NCBI GenBank assembly: GCA_021396245.1
Contig: WNYE01000078.1
Location: 1 to 64,000, forward strand
Reading direction: 5' to 3'
DNA length: 64,000 bases
From: Sporothrix humicola
Taxonomy: Eukaryota; Ascomycota; Sordariomycetes; Ophiostomatales; Ophiostomataceae
Part shown: positions 32,478-45,800 of the stretch, one piece after another
Numbering within the stretch: the first letter of the stretch is position 1
Layout of the letters: the number at the start of each line of letters is the position of its first letter
The notes under the pieces: model-generated
The model's database searches: none
What the model saw: the letters and a program-made list of their open reading frames with translations, nothing else
Told to the model about the DNA's origin: nothing
Translations under genes and position numbers: made by a program

Positions 32478-33731
32478 ATGACTTATTACGATATTGCCAC
32501 TCGCGCGCAAGCCCTCGCCCTTAAACAGGCCGGCGTTGCAAATCATCGAATCGAAGCCTTAACAGGTATGACAGCGCGCTATGTTAATCGACTTCTCGAT
32601 AAAGCTATGGAGAGAGGCTACAATCCGAATGCCCCCAAGCCTGTTATTCTGGATTCATACGTCGCCGACGCCGCTAGACCGGGCCGTCCTTGTAAACAAG
32701 AAGATGTTAAAGACGAGATTATGGAATATGTTCGTACCAACCGCTATGGGAGAGAAAAAACATGCGCTTATATCGTCAACGAGACAGGAGGAGTGTTTGC
32801 TATGACAGTCTGGCGTATATTACGTAATGCTGGTATGAAAAAGACGAAACTTACTCGAAAACCCGGCCTCACAGCGTCCATGCGCAAGGAGCGTTTGGCG
32901 TGGTGTTTGCAGTATAAAGACTGGACTATAGACGACTGGAAAAGGGTGATTTGGACCGACGAGACCTCCGTCGTCTTGTCACATCGCCGTGGGAGTTACA
33001 GGGTGTGGAGGACTTCGAAAGAGCGCGTTGTGAAGTCGGTGATACGAGAGAGGTGGAAAGGATATTCAGAATTTATGTTTTGGGGGAGCTTTTCCTATGA
33101 CAAGAAGGGCCCATTCCATATTTGGCGGCCAGAGACAGCGAGAGAGAGGAAAGAAGCAGACAAGGAGCTGGAATCAATAAACCAAGCGTTGGAATCTACA
33201 ACAAAAGAACAGTGGGAGCTCGAAGTGGGAGTACGCCGCCTGGGCTTACGCAATAAGCCTGGGAAGCCACCGCAGTGGCGATTCACCAAGGCTACAAGCA
33301 AATTAACTAAGGGGAGTGGTTCTGGCATTGACTGGTATCGTTACCAAAAACATATCGTCTTGCCGTTGTTGATTCCTTTCGCCCGGGAATGCGGCCCAGA
33401 CGCTTTGGTGCAAGAGGACAGAGCTCCAGCACATGCGCATCCTTACCAGGCCCAATTATATAGCCAAGCTGATGTTCAGCGGCTGATCTGGTGTCCAAAT
33501 TCACCGGATTTGAATATGATTGAGCCTTGTTGGTTTCACCTGAAAAGGCAGACTACAAAGGCCGGCGCACCACAATCAAGGAATGAAGCTGAGCGGGCTT
33601 GGAGGCAAGCATGGGCCAATTTACCGCAGGAACGGATTCAAAGGTGGATAGAGAGGATTCCTCACCATATTCAACAAATCATCGCTTTGGAGGGAGGCAA
33701 CGAATATGTAGAAGGCAGGCCACGTTCGTGA
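32478..33731 (+). CDS. Tc1-type DD34E transposase
   Basis: 417 aa, single exon, no interruption. N-terminal helix-turn-helix DNA-binding region (ARAQALALKQAGVANHRIEA) and a second HTH-like segment up to about residue 135. DDE catalytic domain: first Asp in VIWTDETSVV (about residue 160), second Asp in VQEDRAPAHAHP, third acidic residue in PDLNMIEPCWFHLKR. The spacing between the second Asp and the Glu is 34 residues (DD34E), the Tc1 class. A charged insert of about 90 residues lies between the first and second Asp, as in many fungal members. It cuts and pastes the element through its inverted repeats. Both the frame and all catalytic residues are intact. Confidence 0.93.
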   Translation: MTYYDIATRAQALALKQAGVANHRIEALTGMTARYVNRLLDKAMERGYNPNAPKPVILDSYVADAARPGRPCKQEDVKDEIMEYVRTNRYGREKTCAYIVNETGGVFAMTVWRILRNAGMKKTKLTRKPGLTASMRKERLAWCLQYKDWTIDDWKRVIWTDETSVVLSHRRGSYRVWRTSKERVVKSVIRERWKGYSEFMFWGSFSYDKKGPFHIWRPETARERKEADKELESINQALESTTKEQWELEVGVRRLGLRNKPGKPPQWRFTKATSKLTKGSGSGIDWYRYQKHIVLPLLIPFARECGPDALVQEDRAPAHAHPYQAQLYSQADVQRLIWCPNSPDLNMIEPCWFHLKRQTTKAGAPQSRNEAERAWRQAWANLPQERIQRWIERIPHHIQQIIALEGGNEYVEGRPRS

Positions 33732-33796
33732 TAATTTTACTTTTTTGTTTTCTTTTTGTTTTGTTGTGGTATTACCTAATTGGGACTAGCGCCTCG

Positions 33797-33825
33797 AAGG
33801 CGGTGAGACAGGACTTTTGGTAGGG
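33797..33825 (-). repeat. Right inverted terminal repeat
   Basis: Perfect 29-bp inverted copy of 32244-32272. It lies 65 bp after the transposase stop. Confidence 0.93.
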
Positions 33826-33834
33826 TCCTCCGTA

Positions 33835-36800
33835 CTTTGGAGGTTGTCTTTCGTTTCCGACTTTCCTCGGGTTTCTCTTTGTTGGTTGCAGCTGTTTTCG
33901 TTTTGCAGGCTGGTTGATGCACTCGAGATTTCCATGTCTTGCTTTGCAAAAAAAAAGATGGGGGCCGTTTGGGGCGCAACAGACGTCAAAACAGAGACAA
34001 GATGTGAGATGATCGCCAAAAGAGCCAAACTCTAACGAGCAACCCAGCTCCTGCAAAGAGAAAATCAGGAACAGAAAAGCGAAAAAAAGATAGAGGAAAA
34101 AAGGGGGGAAGCGCCGACTGGCTGGTCGCTCCTTCGCTTTTCGTAGAGGATGTCTCGACTCGCCTCGCCCGGCTGTGCCTGCCTTGCTTCACGGTTGCTC
34201 TTTCCTCGAGACTTTAACAGCAAAAAAGACTTGGCTAGAACGTCGACACGCTGGCGTTGGGAAGGCACGACTCGCTCGCTATGAGGGGCGACTTTTGCAA
34301 CTATCGCAACTATCGCGGTGGCTGCTCCGTCCATCGTTCTTTCCCCCTTTTCCATGTCCCACTCGCCGCCGCCCTTTTTCGACTCTCGCGACCCTCACTC
34401 TCGACCCTTTCGGCCTTTGTCTGGACTTTTGTTCTGGCCGGCGCCTGCGTTCTTTGCCAAGGCCTGGATCGCATTGGGAAAGAATAAGAGACTGTGCCGC
34501 CAAAAGGGGAAGGAACGGCGTGGCTGCCCGTCGGCTCTTTCTTCATTCTGCCTTTCTGTGTCGCCGTACTCTGTTTTGTCTAAAGCGCTTTCCTCATTGG
34601 TCCGAAAGTGCTGCATCCAGGCTTCTTGTATCTGCCCCTTTTGTGTTTTTGTAAACATTGCAGGATCTGTGTTGTCGTGAAGCTTCATATATGTGCCACT
34701 ACTTTCTCACTATCATATCCCTTATTCAACCGACGCTTTAACTTGTTTCTTTGCCCCTTTTCCCGCTCTAGGCCGGCCGATGGCGATTGCGTTGGAGCCG
34801 TTGGACGCGCCTCCCTTTGGGTCAGGCCCTGCCGCCGCCTTCCGGAGCTTTTGAACGGCATCGCGGGAACAAGGGATTGGCCTGCTGCAACTCTCTCAGT
34901 CTTCTCAGGGCGGAGGACGAGCGCGACGGCGGCCAAAGAAGGAAAGGAGAAGTGCGCCAGTCAGAAGTCAGGAATGGTGGATGCCAAAAAAAGAGCACTA
35001 TGTAAGTCCCACCTTTTGCCTTTTCCTCCTACATAGACTCCCCTTGTCCTCCCCATCTTCAGCACAAGGAGGATGGCACTCCGTGCTCCGCCAGATTCGC
35101 AACAGGGCCATGGGTGCTAGAACAGGCATGGGCTAGCCTCAGGTCAGGGGATCGGAGCGGTCTGCCCTCTCCGGCAGGTCAATGGATTCTCAATGGAGCA
35201 CCCGCGCATTGCATTGAAAAGGAAGAATCCAGTGATGCAAACGGGCGACGAACAGGGACATTATGGAGCCAAAACTGGAATCCCTGTCGTTCTAACCTGG
35301 ACTTTTGGCGATGTAGGGAGACGCGAGAAACGCGCACGTAACAAGATGCAGACAAGCAGGGGAAAAAAAGAGGAACAACGACAACCCCAACCGGCAAGTA
35401 CAAGGCTTGACAAGAGCCCAAGCAGACGCGCACAGCAGGCCAGACAAGAAACACGGATACAATAGAGAGACACAAAAGGCCACCACAAGAACTTCCTGAA
35501 AGCCCAAACAGAAGCACAAGAAAAGAAGGCCGCGAAGCCACCGTGAGCACAAAAAGGGCATGAAACAAAACGGCCGGGCGAGACGAGACGCATCCCACAG
35601 GATATCCCTTGTTCACCTTTTGGCCTTCTTTCTTTTGCCTCTTTCGCACGACTGCACAGCACCTTCTCCTGATCCCCTCCCTTTGGGTTGGCGATCTCAG
35701 CCCGTTGTCTCGGCGCATGCGTCATTGACCAGACTTTGCCTGGCTCGGCTCTTGAGCACAGAAAAAAATTACTGAATATGGACGAGACGAGAGGCTACGA
35801 GGCTCAAGGGAAGAAAAACCCATTACTTCATAGCATTCCTCCATTTACTCCGTACTTTATGTACTGATGGCTAACGTCTTCGGCTCGTCTTTTATTTACA
35901 GACTGTGTCTCGCCATCGTTCTGTGCCTGGCAGGCTCGGGCGGCCCACCAATCCACCAATAGACCGGAACCTTGTCTCGCCCGAGTGTGCCCATCGGGTG
36001 GAGCAGACGAAGGAGCATGGGACTTCGTGCACACACGGCTTCTCGCGGAGTACAAGACGGGAAAAAGGGCATCGACGAGGCCACAAGAACACCAGATGCA
36101 GCACAACGAAGGACGGATGACAAGAGATAAATAGAACGGCAGGAGGCTACAGACGCAAGTACACATGCTCAAGTGGGAATAAAAGAACGAATAGCAAGAG
36201 AAGTCGGTCGTGCACGCACGCACGACCGATGATGGGCAACTTGTGGTCGTCCAACAAGGCCACGCTCTGGACGGCTGTTCTTCGCAGAGCACGCACGGCC
36301 GTTCCTGACGTGACTGCGTGACTGAGTCCGATGGCTTCTCACACAGCCTAGTGCAGGGGACTGCAGGCCGCTTGCTCGGAGCTAGTCCCAAAGAGGAACT
36401 AGAGCTGCCAGGGGTACCAGGGGCACAGAGGGCGTGGCGCTGCTCTGGCCTGCTTTAACCGGCTGTACCTTGCAGGAAACCAACAGGAACAAAACCAAAA
36501 AGTGCGTCTTGGTGTGTTTTCAGATGGGGAGAGAGAGGGGAGGATCCCACACATCCCACCCCTTGTCGGTCGGCAAGGAAAGGGCAACGAGAAAAAAAAA
36601 AGATAGCGTTGATGACCATCGCGTTTTGCAAATCGGAGGCAAAGCACAAGCGGGCTTGCTCAGTTTTGGACAGCTGGAGCAAAGGTCCACAGGCGATCGA
36701 ACGTCCCGACACTTGCTTGACACGACAAATGCATACGAGAGCTGGAGAGTAAAGTACGGGAGTCACGGACAGCGTCGTACTGAAAGAAACTTGTCCTTCG

Positions 36801-39800
36801 TTGACAAGACCAGCTCCGTTTCGTATGGAGGAGGACGAATGCAACACCGCCTCGTTCGTCGCAAACTACCCGCTGTTGCAACATATGCCAGAGCTGTTTG
36901 GCTGGCCTGGATGATGCACGCATAACGCACATAGATCCCGGTGTCTTTCATGATGGGGAGCAGGATCGCAGCGTCCTTTTTTCTGTGGCTGTCCTCATCT
37001 TCGTCATCGTTTCTTCTTCAATATTTTTGTGTGCCCTATAACTGCGCTTCTTTTGTTCTTTTCCCTACTCGGAGAAAACGAGCCTCGCCGCATTGCTGGC
37101 TGCGGAGTCAGATGCGATGTGGTGCTGTTTCGAGCCAATGGGAAGTTTGGTGGGCTTATCCCTGTTTAGCCTTTTGCTACCCCTTTTCGTCCGGTGTCGT
37201 GCCCCTATCGCCTTGCAGAGTTGCGGCTGCTGCAAGTTGAGTTTGTTGGTACTGATCGCTCACAGCAATGCAAAGGGAAAAGCCACGAGGGGATAAAAAA
37301 AGAGGGACAATGGGACGAAACGACAAGACCAGAAAAAAAAAAAAAGCTCACCGCCGATGACGCCCAGGCCCTATGCCTTGAAGAAGCGATGCTAACAATA
37401 GCACCACCTGGTCGTTTCTTCTTGCTCTTCCCATTCGCCCTGGTCGTCTTGCTTCACTTTTCTTCAGTGCCGCTGTGCATCGTGTGTGGTTCTTCACGAC
37501 CCTGCACCCCTAACTCGTTCGCCAGAAGTGGGTGTGAAGGGATGGGATGCTGACCACACCACGTCTGCGCGTTTCACCAACCAGAGGCAAGAATGGACGG
37601 CCCAACGTTGCAGCCAGATGGTGTGGTAGGGCGAGCCAGCGGGATAAAAGAAGCACAGGTGAAGAGACGAACAGGCCAGAGGAAACGGAAGGAAGACAAA
37701 ATGGAGAAAAAAAAAGCACAAAAAGAACACACAATGCACGCGCCACAAAATGCAGGCTCACAGTCGCGAGCAATACGACGCGCTGCAAGACGAGGGGAAA
37801 AGGGAACACAAGAACAAAAAGATAAAAAGCAAGGCCAGCCGACGGTCCAGTCAAGTTGCAAGTTCACCGCCGAGAAACAGGAGAAGGCAGACCGCCTGAC
37901 CAGGAGGGGGAGAGAAAGGCCACGAAAAGGCAGGATTTTGTTCTTGCTTTGCAGCACACCTCCCTCTTCAAAGCAGGTGGATTCAGGCGATCGGGGGATG
38001 GCGGCAGTTGGTTGGTCGGATTTTCAGGAACGGGCGGCCAACGCAGGTACGGCGGAGACACGAACGAACCAGGAACGAGCCATGATCAAGAAAACGAAAC
38101 AGCGAATCAGAGCGTGTTCTGTCGTGGGCTCTAAGTAGCAAAACACTTTTCTCTTCTCACGGGGCCAGGCCAAAGCCGTTCTCTATCAGCACACAAGCGA
38201 CTGCTAGCACGGCTATCGGTCTGTCTGCCATACTCTATTTCCCTTCTGTATTTTCAGTGTTGGTTTTTTTCTGATCAGGCTGGTCAGATCCTCTTTTGGA
38301 TGGGGCACAGCTCAAGCTGTTTCCTTAGCGGGAAGGCCTAAACATCATTCGCTTCCCACTATCGACGCGCCCGACCGAGAGTTGGCCACTGGCGCTGTTG
38401 TTAGCCAGGAACAGGAACGAAAATACAGCGCTACGGAGGACAAAGCTGTAGACGACAGAACGCTCGTGAAAGGATAGCGCGGGAACCGCCTTGCGAGCAG
38501 ATTCTGAGAGGACGACGCATTGCCGCCGGTGACGCTGGCCACTATCTCAGTTGTCAGACGCCGTTACTGAATCTTCAACACGACTATTTTTATGGCAGTT
38601 GCAAGAGCACAGAGAATCATAAACACACAGTCGCAACAGTGTACGGAGTGCGGAGAACGGCTCCGTATTGCACACCCACTCATGCAGCAGGAACTGCCTG
38701 GCTGCAGGAACGACGCAGGAACACAAGCGGCCTGCATGCACACAGTATTGTGCTTGTCCAAGTTGGTGCCGGCGCTCTGCACACTGATGCACCTGATAGG
38801 AGTTTGCGTCTCACGACTCACGAGTATCTCACACACTGCCGGGGGAAAAGACTGCCGCCAAGCCAGGGCCAAACAGGCATGGGGTGCGTGGGAAAGGCAA
38901 CTCTGCAGAAAGCCGCGTCGACGACAGTGACAAGTCACGACGAAAGAAGAAGAAAATAAAAAAGACAAAAAAAGCGGCAGGACGAGGGCATGGCGAGACA
39001 GAAATAGGAACACGGCAGCAGACGCCTGGCCTGTTGTTTCGGTCCATCTGCCACGTAACTTACGAGTACCAGCACCAAGCACCGCTGCTTGTCGTGTGCC
39101 TGTTTCTTTTCATTCTGCATATTCAAAGCCTGGACAGCCTGGGCGAGCCTCAAGTGTCAGGCAAGGCTCTGTTTCGTGGGCTGTTTGGTTTCTGTTCTCG
39201 GTCGCTGCCCTGCACAACTTGGCCGTCAGCGTCCTGGAATACTGACCACCTGTGGCTCCGTCTGCCTGCTCCTCAGTCCTCGGCCTATGCACTGATGCCT
39301 CATCGTGTCTCTCGCTCACCGTAGTCACTGGAATACCCGCTGAGCCCTTCGCGCTGAACCTGTGGCCAGCCAATGCAACACCTCCAGTGGAGTTTGTCGT
39401 CCAGTGGGAGCCGCCCTTTCCAACGACCGACCCACTTTCTCCGTCTTTTCCCTTTTCCCCTTTTTCCTTTTGCCTGTCCACACCCCCTCGACCAAGACCA
39501 AGCCCACACGCCCCCACCCCCCAAGATCCCATCCCTCTCTTCGTCTGGTGTCTGCCAGTCTGCGTCCTCTTTCTTGCTTTTGCTTCCTGCTTCCTGTGGC
39601 CTGCAGGCTGCCTGGGCCCTGCCTGCAACTGGCTACTGGCTGGCTGTGGCCGCCTGCTTGTTCCTCTCTCACTCCTCTCTCCTCCTTCTGACCCCCCTTC
39701 TGCCCTTCTGGGATTTTTCTCTCTGTGCCACCCCGTTTCCCTTTTTTCCCTCTCGTCCCCCTTCCCTTTCCCTCTCTTTTCCCTTCCCTTTTTTCCCTTT

Positions 39801-40572
39801 CTTTTCTTTTCCCCTCTCTTTTTCCTCATCCATCGTGGTCGTTCTCGTCGCCATATCTTCCTCGCTCTCTTCGTTGTGTCTTTCTTTTTTCTTGCTTTTC
39901 CTTTCTTTCGCTCCTTTATCACACATTCATTTGTTCTCACCACAGTCATTCACTTATACGTAAAACTTCGTTCTTTTACAATTCCCAGGTCTCTCGCTTG
40001 AACCCCCCGTCCACTCATTTCGGCATCTAGTTCACAGCATTCTTTCGACTTGACATCCAACTTTATTCCGTCCACCAACTCTCTTTTTCGGTGAACGCCC
40101 ATTCTATTCTAGCAGTCCTTTGCTATCGATCTATTCTTATACCAGGAGAATTTTATATCGTCCTCGAACAGTTTATCCGATTCCATCACGAGTTTTGTGA
40201 AGAATCCGGACCACGCTCTTTTGCAACATTTTATTTTTATCGTTCTCGACGCTCTTTTTACTCGATTTGACATTCCAATATCAAATCGTCAAACCCCCTA
40301 TACACTCGAAAGACACCTCGATCCATCTCCCAACTCAATATCCATCTACTCACGCTCTTCTTTCCGCCCCGTGTTCTGTTCAGCAAATCCAACTTTTCGC
40401 TGCAGAAATACACACAACAATAAAATCGCCCTTCGTTCTCGATATTCATCGACCGTTCAAGGAGTCTCACACCGCTCCTTTGAATTTCAGCAACGCTTTT
40501 ACGCCTTCGACGACCATCCTCTCGACCACGAAACACACAACACAAAATCTCGATTCCTGACAGTCTCCTGAA
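33835..40572. other. 6.7-kb region upstream of the homeobox gene, no recognisable gene
   Basis: No supported gene. Base composition switches strand repeatedly: purine-rich on the plus strand at about 34040-34130, 35180-35560 and 37260-38130, pyrimidine-rich at about 34170-34760 and 39400-40560. The last kilobase, strongly C/T-rich with C/A-rich runs near the ATG, looks like the promoter and long leader of the homeobox gene. A TACTCCGTAC motif occurs at 35846-35855. Confidence 0.6.
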
Positions 40573-42800
40573 ATGGCGACTGACATCAAAGTTGAGATGC
40601 CGGTGCATCCCGGCATGATGATGCCCATGTCCATGGGCCACGACATGGGCCACTCCGCACCCATGCATCAGCAGCAGCCTGCTCCCTCCATGCCAATGAA
40701 CCTCACCGTCACGACTCCCAACCAGTCCTCCAGCGCCGCGCCCATGCCGACTCCCAAGTCTGCCATGACGACCAAGAGCTCACAAACCCCGTCGCCGTCG
40801 GCATCGGCCACCAGCCAATCCGCCTCTGTATCAAAACGTCCCGCTCGCAAGAGCACACTGACGCAGCAACAAAAAAACCAGAAGCGGCAACGGGCGACGC
40901 AAGACCAGCTGACGACGCTGGAGATGGAGTTCAACAAGAACCCCACCCCCAACGCCGAGACGCGGATCTTGATTGCAGACCAGATCAACATGACCGAAAG
41001 GTCCGTCCAGATCTGGTTCCAGAACCGGTAAGTCTTCGCTGAACTCTCATAATTCTGAATACAGCCCCATTCTAACAACCTCAGTCGTGCCAAGATCAAG
41101 TTGCTGGCCAAGAAGAGCCTTGAGACCGGCGAGGACATTGACCTGATCCCCGAGTCTATGCGTGCCTATCTGGCGATGCAGGCTGCTGAGAGCGGCAAGG
41201 GCCTCGGTGGTGCTTTCTACGGCCGCACCGGCCTCATGGGCTACGGCCCTGGAATGCTTTTGGGCGGCGAGCACGCTAACCAGGGCAAAGTTTGTATGTT
41301 GACTTTTTGACTTTTTGGGCCCTTTTTTGGCGCTACCCCTATTTTTAACGCGTGACGGTGTCTAACATTTTTTTTGTGTCTCGCTTTTTAGTGATCCACC
41401 ATCTGACCTGTCGCTCGCTGAGCATCGGCAAGTGGGTTCGCGTGGGCCAGAACACCATGGACCTCATCATCTTCTACTCGCCGCACAACGGCACCATGAC
41501 CTACTACATCAACAACGAAAACGCTGGCTACAAGATCGAGTACCCCTTCTCGTACATCAAGAACATCTACCTGGACCAGGATGATGACCCCAACAAGTCC
41601 GGTGGCATCGTCATTGAGCTCAACCAGCCGCCCACCTTCATGATGGACTGCACCCCGAGCGCCAACGGCTTCACTGTCTGCGGCGACTTCACCGAGAACC
41701 AGCAGGCGTCCCAGTGCCTCGTGCACCAGCTCGGCGGCAACCCCAAGGTTCTGAGCGGCCAGCTGGCCAAGCTCATCTCGCTCGAGACGTTCATGACCCG
41801 CCACAGCCCTCACAACCCGCACAACATTGCTGCTGCCGCCGCTGCCGCTGCCGCCTCGGCTGCTGCCACGACGACTGGTGGCCCGATCGTCCCGCTTGTT
41901 GCTCCCATCCCGCTGGATGCTGCCGCTGCCCACAACCTGTCTGTCTCAGCTCCGGTCTCGCCGACTGGCCGCCCGTCCTCGCAGCCCAACTTCCTGCAGC
42001 CCCATGTCGGCATGTTCCAGGAGTCGCAGTGGGGCATCAACGCCATGCACTCGGCGGGCGGCATGCGTTCGGGCCCTGGCCACAAGCGCCAGCGGTCTCG
42101 GTCGGTGCCCATGGCCATTGACTTCTCGATGCTGCAGACCCCGATGCCCTCGTTCTACATCCAGCACCCCGGCGAGACCCAGCCGCAGCCGCACAGCCCC
42201 AACATCTACGCGCCCGTGCCCCAGAACCCCAACGGCCTGAGCCCGGCCGGCCACAGCCTGCGCATTGATACCCAGGCCGGCTTCGGTCTCGACATGCGCC
42301 AGTATCCCATGTCCGCCACGACTGCGCCCTCGCCGTCCGAGTACTCGAGCCCCAACTTCTTTGCTGCACCGGGTAGCGACAACGCTGGTCTGCCGGCCTC
42401 GAGCTACAACACGCCCTATGGCAGCACGTTCCTGTCGCCCATGATGGGTGCCCAGAGCATGGTCCCGCCGCCGTCGGTCTCGCCTCTGTCGTTTGCCGGC
42501 CGCTCCGACCCGGCCATTGTCGACCAGTCGCCACCCATGACCATGATGGGCCGCAGCGCGTCGGCCGACATCTACCACCCCTTGAATGGCGGTGCTGATT
42601 CGTCGGCCATTTCGGACGACGGCAACAACCTCAACGACATGTACTCGAAGCACTCGATCAACCTGCCGCTGCACCCGCACTCACCCAGCCAGTATACCGA
42701 CAACCAGGCCGAGCTGGACATGAGCCAGCTTGTGCAATTTGACGCAGTCGACGCCGCCAGCCTGTCTCCCGAGAGCCTGCCGCCCCACTCGGCAGCATGA
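40573..42800 (+). CDS. Homeodomain transcription factor (HTF1/kal-1/pah1 type)
   Basis: Three exons: 40573-41027, 41085-41293, 41392-42800; introns of 57 and 98 nt with CTAAC branch sites; 690 aa. The homeodomain spans about residues 97-156: QRATQDQLTTLEMEFNKNP, then MTERSVQIWFQNRRAKIK, with the first intron inside the WFQNR-R recognition helix. A second conserved block follows (IHHLTCRSLSIGKWVRVGQN, MTYYINNENAGYKIEYPFSY), the extra domain found in the filamentous-fungus factors kal-1 (Neurospora), pah1 (Podospora) and Htf1/Hox2 (Magnaporthe, Fusarium), which govern conidiophore and phialide development. The assignment to this group is from memory of the family. The remainder is Pro/Ser-rich with an Ala tract near residue 367. 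A nuclear DNA-binding regulator of asexual development is the likely role. Confidence 0.9.
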
Positions 42801-45800
42801 AACTGAGCCTTTGATTCGATTCATTTCGTTTCGTTTCATGGCTTTTGCTTTTGTTCTCAAAGACATAATACCTAATAGACTTGGCGCAGCGTTCTTCTGT
42901 TTTCTCTTTGCATCTCGACTGATTCTCTTTTTCTCGGCTTGGTTCACGTTCATATACCCGCAGGTTGCGTTTTCGTTTCTTCTACCCTTGTTGATACAGG
43001 CGTTTTTTATTGTTGTTCCTTTTTACCCTCTACCCCCTCTACTCATCGACCTATTGAACACCACTATTATTACGTTTTGTCCTCCTTGCTCTGTTTCTTG
43101 AGAGACGGACAGGTTGGCAAAACCAGTCATTCCTTTTGACCAAACAATATTTCCTTATTTATCTTTTCCTTTGTCCGCCACGAATCTGCATGACGATAAC
43201 CTACATTCGGATCTCGATCATGCATGTCTGGCACAGCGATCGTATATACATTTGTTTATTTGCCCTTTGTTGATCTCAATTTTTATATCTGATTTTTTGC
43301 CTCTCCCCCCTCGCTCTTCCCCTTTTCCTCTTTCTATTTTTTGATCGCTCTGCCTTACATATTTTTAGTACATTGCATTTGCCTATTTCTCGCTTTCTGA
43401 TATTTTATTTTCATAGCGCCACCTTTCTTCTTGTTCATCTTTTTTTTTTCCACATTCGAAAGTTTCTGGCTTTGGAGTTCTTTCTCTAATGTCCCTTGAA
43501 CGTCCCCCGAGCTTGTACAGAAAATTTTCGATTTTCACACACCTTATTTTCGGCGCACCATTTAATACCTGGTGGGATGGCTCTCTTTGACCATTGCTAC
43601 TAGACAAACACCTTGTTTCTTTTGGAGGTGAAGAGAAGTGTGATGAGGGGGGAGAGTTGGAGAGCGGTTTACTTTTTTTGTTGAACCGAGGAAAGGAGAA
43701 AAAAATTTATGGCCCAGGTGGCTTGGGGTTCCTCTTTCGCGATGCCTGTTTGAGGTGTCTGCCCTTTTCAAATGTTTTAATCACCTCGCTCTTGATGGTA
43801 TTTTGGGAGAGTGCTAGCTGGGCAGAGACCGATCTCTGACTGTAGGCCTCCCCCCTTTCCTTTGTGCACCTCAGAGCGAAATGTCTTGAAGGAGTTTGGT
43901 TTTTTTGGACTAGTTATATCTCTTGTTTTTATCTGTTGTTTACCTATCTTGGATTTTCTTTTTTATCTACTACAAATACAAAAGTGTTAAAAAGAGACTG
44001 CTATCTGGTGATTTGAGAGTGCAATGACTTGACCCTGACAGCAACATATGCATTATCAGAATGATATGACAACGAACATCACCAAGCTAGTAACTGCTTC
44101 AGAAAAAGAGAGGCCCCCTTCCCTCTCATTAAACATACCGTGACGTATTTTTATTCAATCCAGAAAGAGATCGCTTTTCTCATCACGTCTCTCCCCTCAT
44201 GACTCTCGTGATAGATGCACACCACGGCACCGATATCAAGCTGCATCGAGGATCACGGCACGGAGATGTCGGCACGGGCTCAGCTTCGCTTCCAAGAGTT
44301 GGAGGAGGAGATTGACAAGGATCAAGGCATCAAGTAAACAAGAACTGAATACATGTGCAGATTTTGAAGATATTTAAGGGACACTGTCCACCGCCGCAAT
44401 ATGTGGTCTGGCATATGACACGGACTCCCCGCGCCGCTGGCACTATTGGTGCACTCTATCTGATAACATTGGACACAAGAGACGGCATAGAAATATACAA
44501 TAAACGACCAAGGATGTTGAGCAATACCCGAGGTGGCCGTTGGGCTGGCCTTTGGCCGTTGCTCGTTTGTGGGGAAAGAATTGGGCAATATTCTAGAAAC
44601 AATGGGAACTTTGCGGGAGAAATGAAGGTATCTGGATAAAGTCGACAGTCGCCCTGCTTTTCTGTATGCCACTTTACGCGTCATGGTCACGGTCAATTGG
44701 AATGCACTCTACGCCATACAAAGTTTCGTGCCTTTGATGGTTACGTTCTCTTGGTTGTACTGATTACACATGCTGTCGACATCACCAGTTCTCACCATCT
44801 CACGGTCTTTTTTTGCAGGTGTCTGGCGCCCTCCCTTCTTTTTGAGGCTTTGTGCTCGCCCCTTGCAGATCAACAGGGCAAGCACCTTCTGGAAGTACAT
44901 GTTGTTTGCTGCGAATTTTGCATTAGTTTGGTGCATGTCAAATGTACCTTGATGTTCGCCTCCCACTTGTGCCTTGAGAATGCAGCACTACCGACTTAGA
45001 TGCGTCTTTTAGAGGGAGCAGCCCCTTTTTGCCCTTTTGCCCTCTGGCCATCTCCCCTTTTTGCACTCACACACTGTCTCCCTGTTTCTATTTTTGTCAC
45101 GTTTTTGCGTTTGGGGGACCCCTTTTACTACTTTAGCTCTGGCCTTTTCTGTTGTGCTTTCTGAGGCTTTTTTCTGATGGCACTGGCTTTGACTTGGGTT
45201 CGCCTCCCTCTCCCTACCAAGCCTCGCAAGCTTCCCCAGTTCTTTTGTCCTCCATTGTTCCATCAGATGGTCTGGTGGCTCGACGGTTTCAATGGTTCAG
45301 CATTAGGCTTTTGCTAGAAAACAAACAGTCGTCTTTTCCTCTCGCACAGTGTAAACTACCGACGTCTCTAGGCGTTCACAGCCTCGATGCACACGCGTTC
45401 GAGCATTTGGTGGTTGCTGTATCCAGTTATTCTTCTATCGGAGCATGGCTCGCATGGCAATGCCTGTGGTCAACGAAGTGGACGTGATGTTGAATTGCTC
45501 GAAAATGCCAAGCACGAATTCACAAATGTTGACGGTTTGACTGCCGAAACCTGAACTTGCCCCTGCTCTCCACTGTCTTGTCCTGCCTGCCTGTATTCCA
45601 GCATTCCAGTCCACCGTTGCAGTTTTGTGTGTGTTTTTCGGAGCAACTTGAATTGTGATGCAACGCTGATGACGTCGTTTTCGCTGGGGCGGCGAGGGTG
45701 GCTAGGAGTTTTTGTTTTTGCTTCCAACTCCGAACCACAAATTTGCGTTTTGGAGATTCTGATTTTATGAACTGATTTTCACTGACCTCAACGTGCATTT

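Larger units (their letters stand above)
32235..33834 (+). mobile_element. Complete Tc1/mariner-type DNA transposon
   Basis: About 1.6 kb with a single intact transposase gene between 29-bp perfect inverted repeats (32244-32272 and 33797-33825). TA dinucleotides occur at the same distance outside each repeat (32235-32236 and 33833-33834), fitting the TA target duplication of this superfamily, although the exact ends are not certain. A TATA-like box (GTATAAAAATCC) lies near 32388. The element shows no RIP-type decay: CpA and TpG are normal and the reading frame is uninterrupted. Confidence 0.9.

Noticed and set aside
44268..44339. 23-residue frame beginning MSARAQLRFQELEEE
   Set aside because: Looks coding but too short and isolated, with no splice acceptor or neighbouring exon found.
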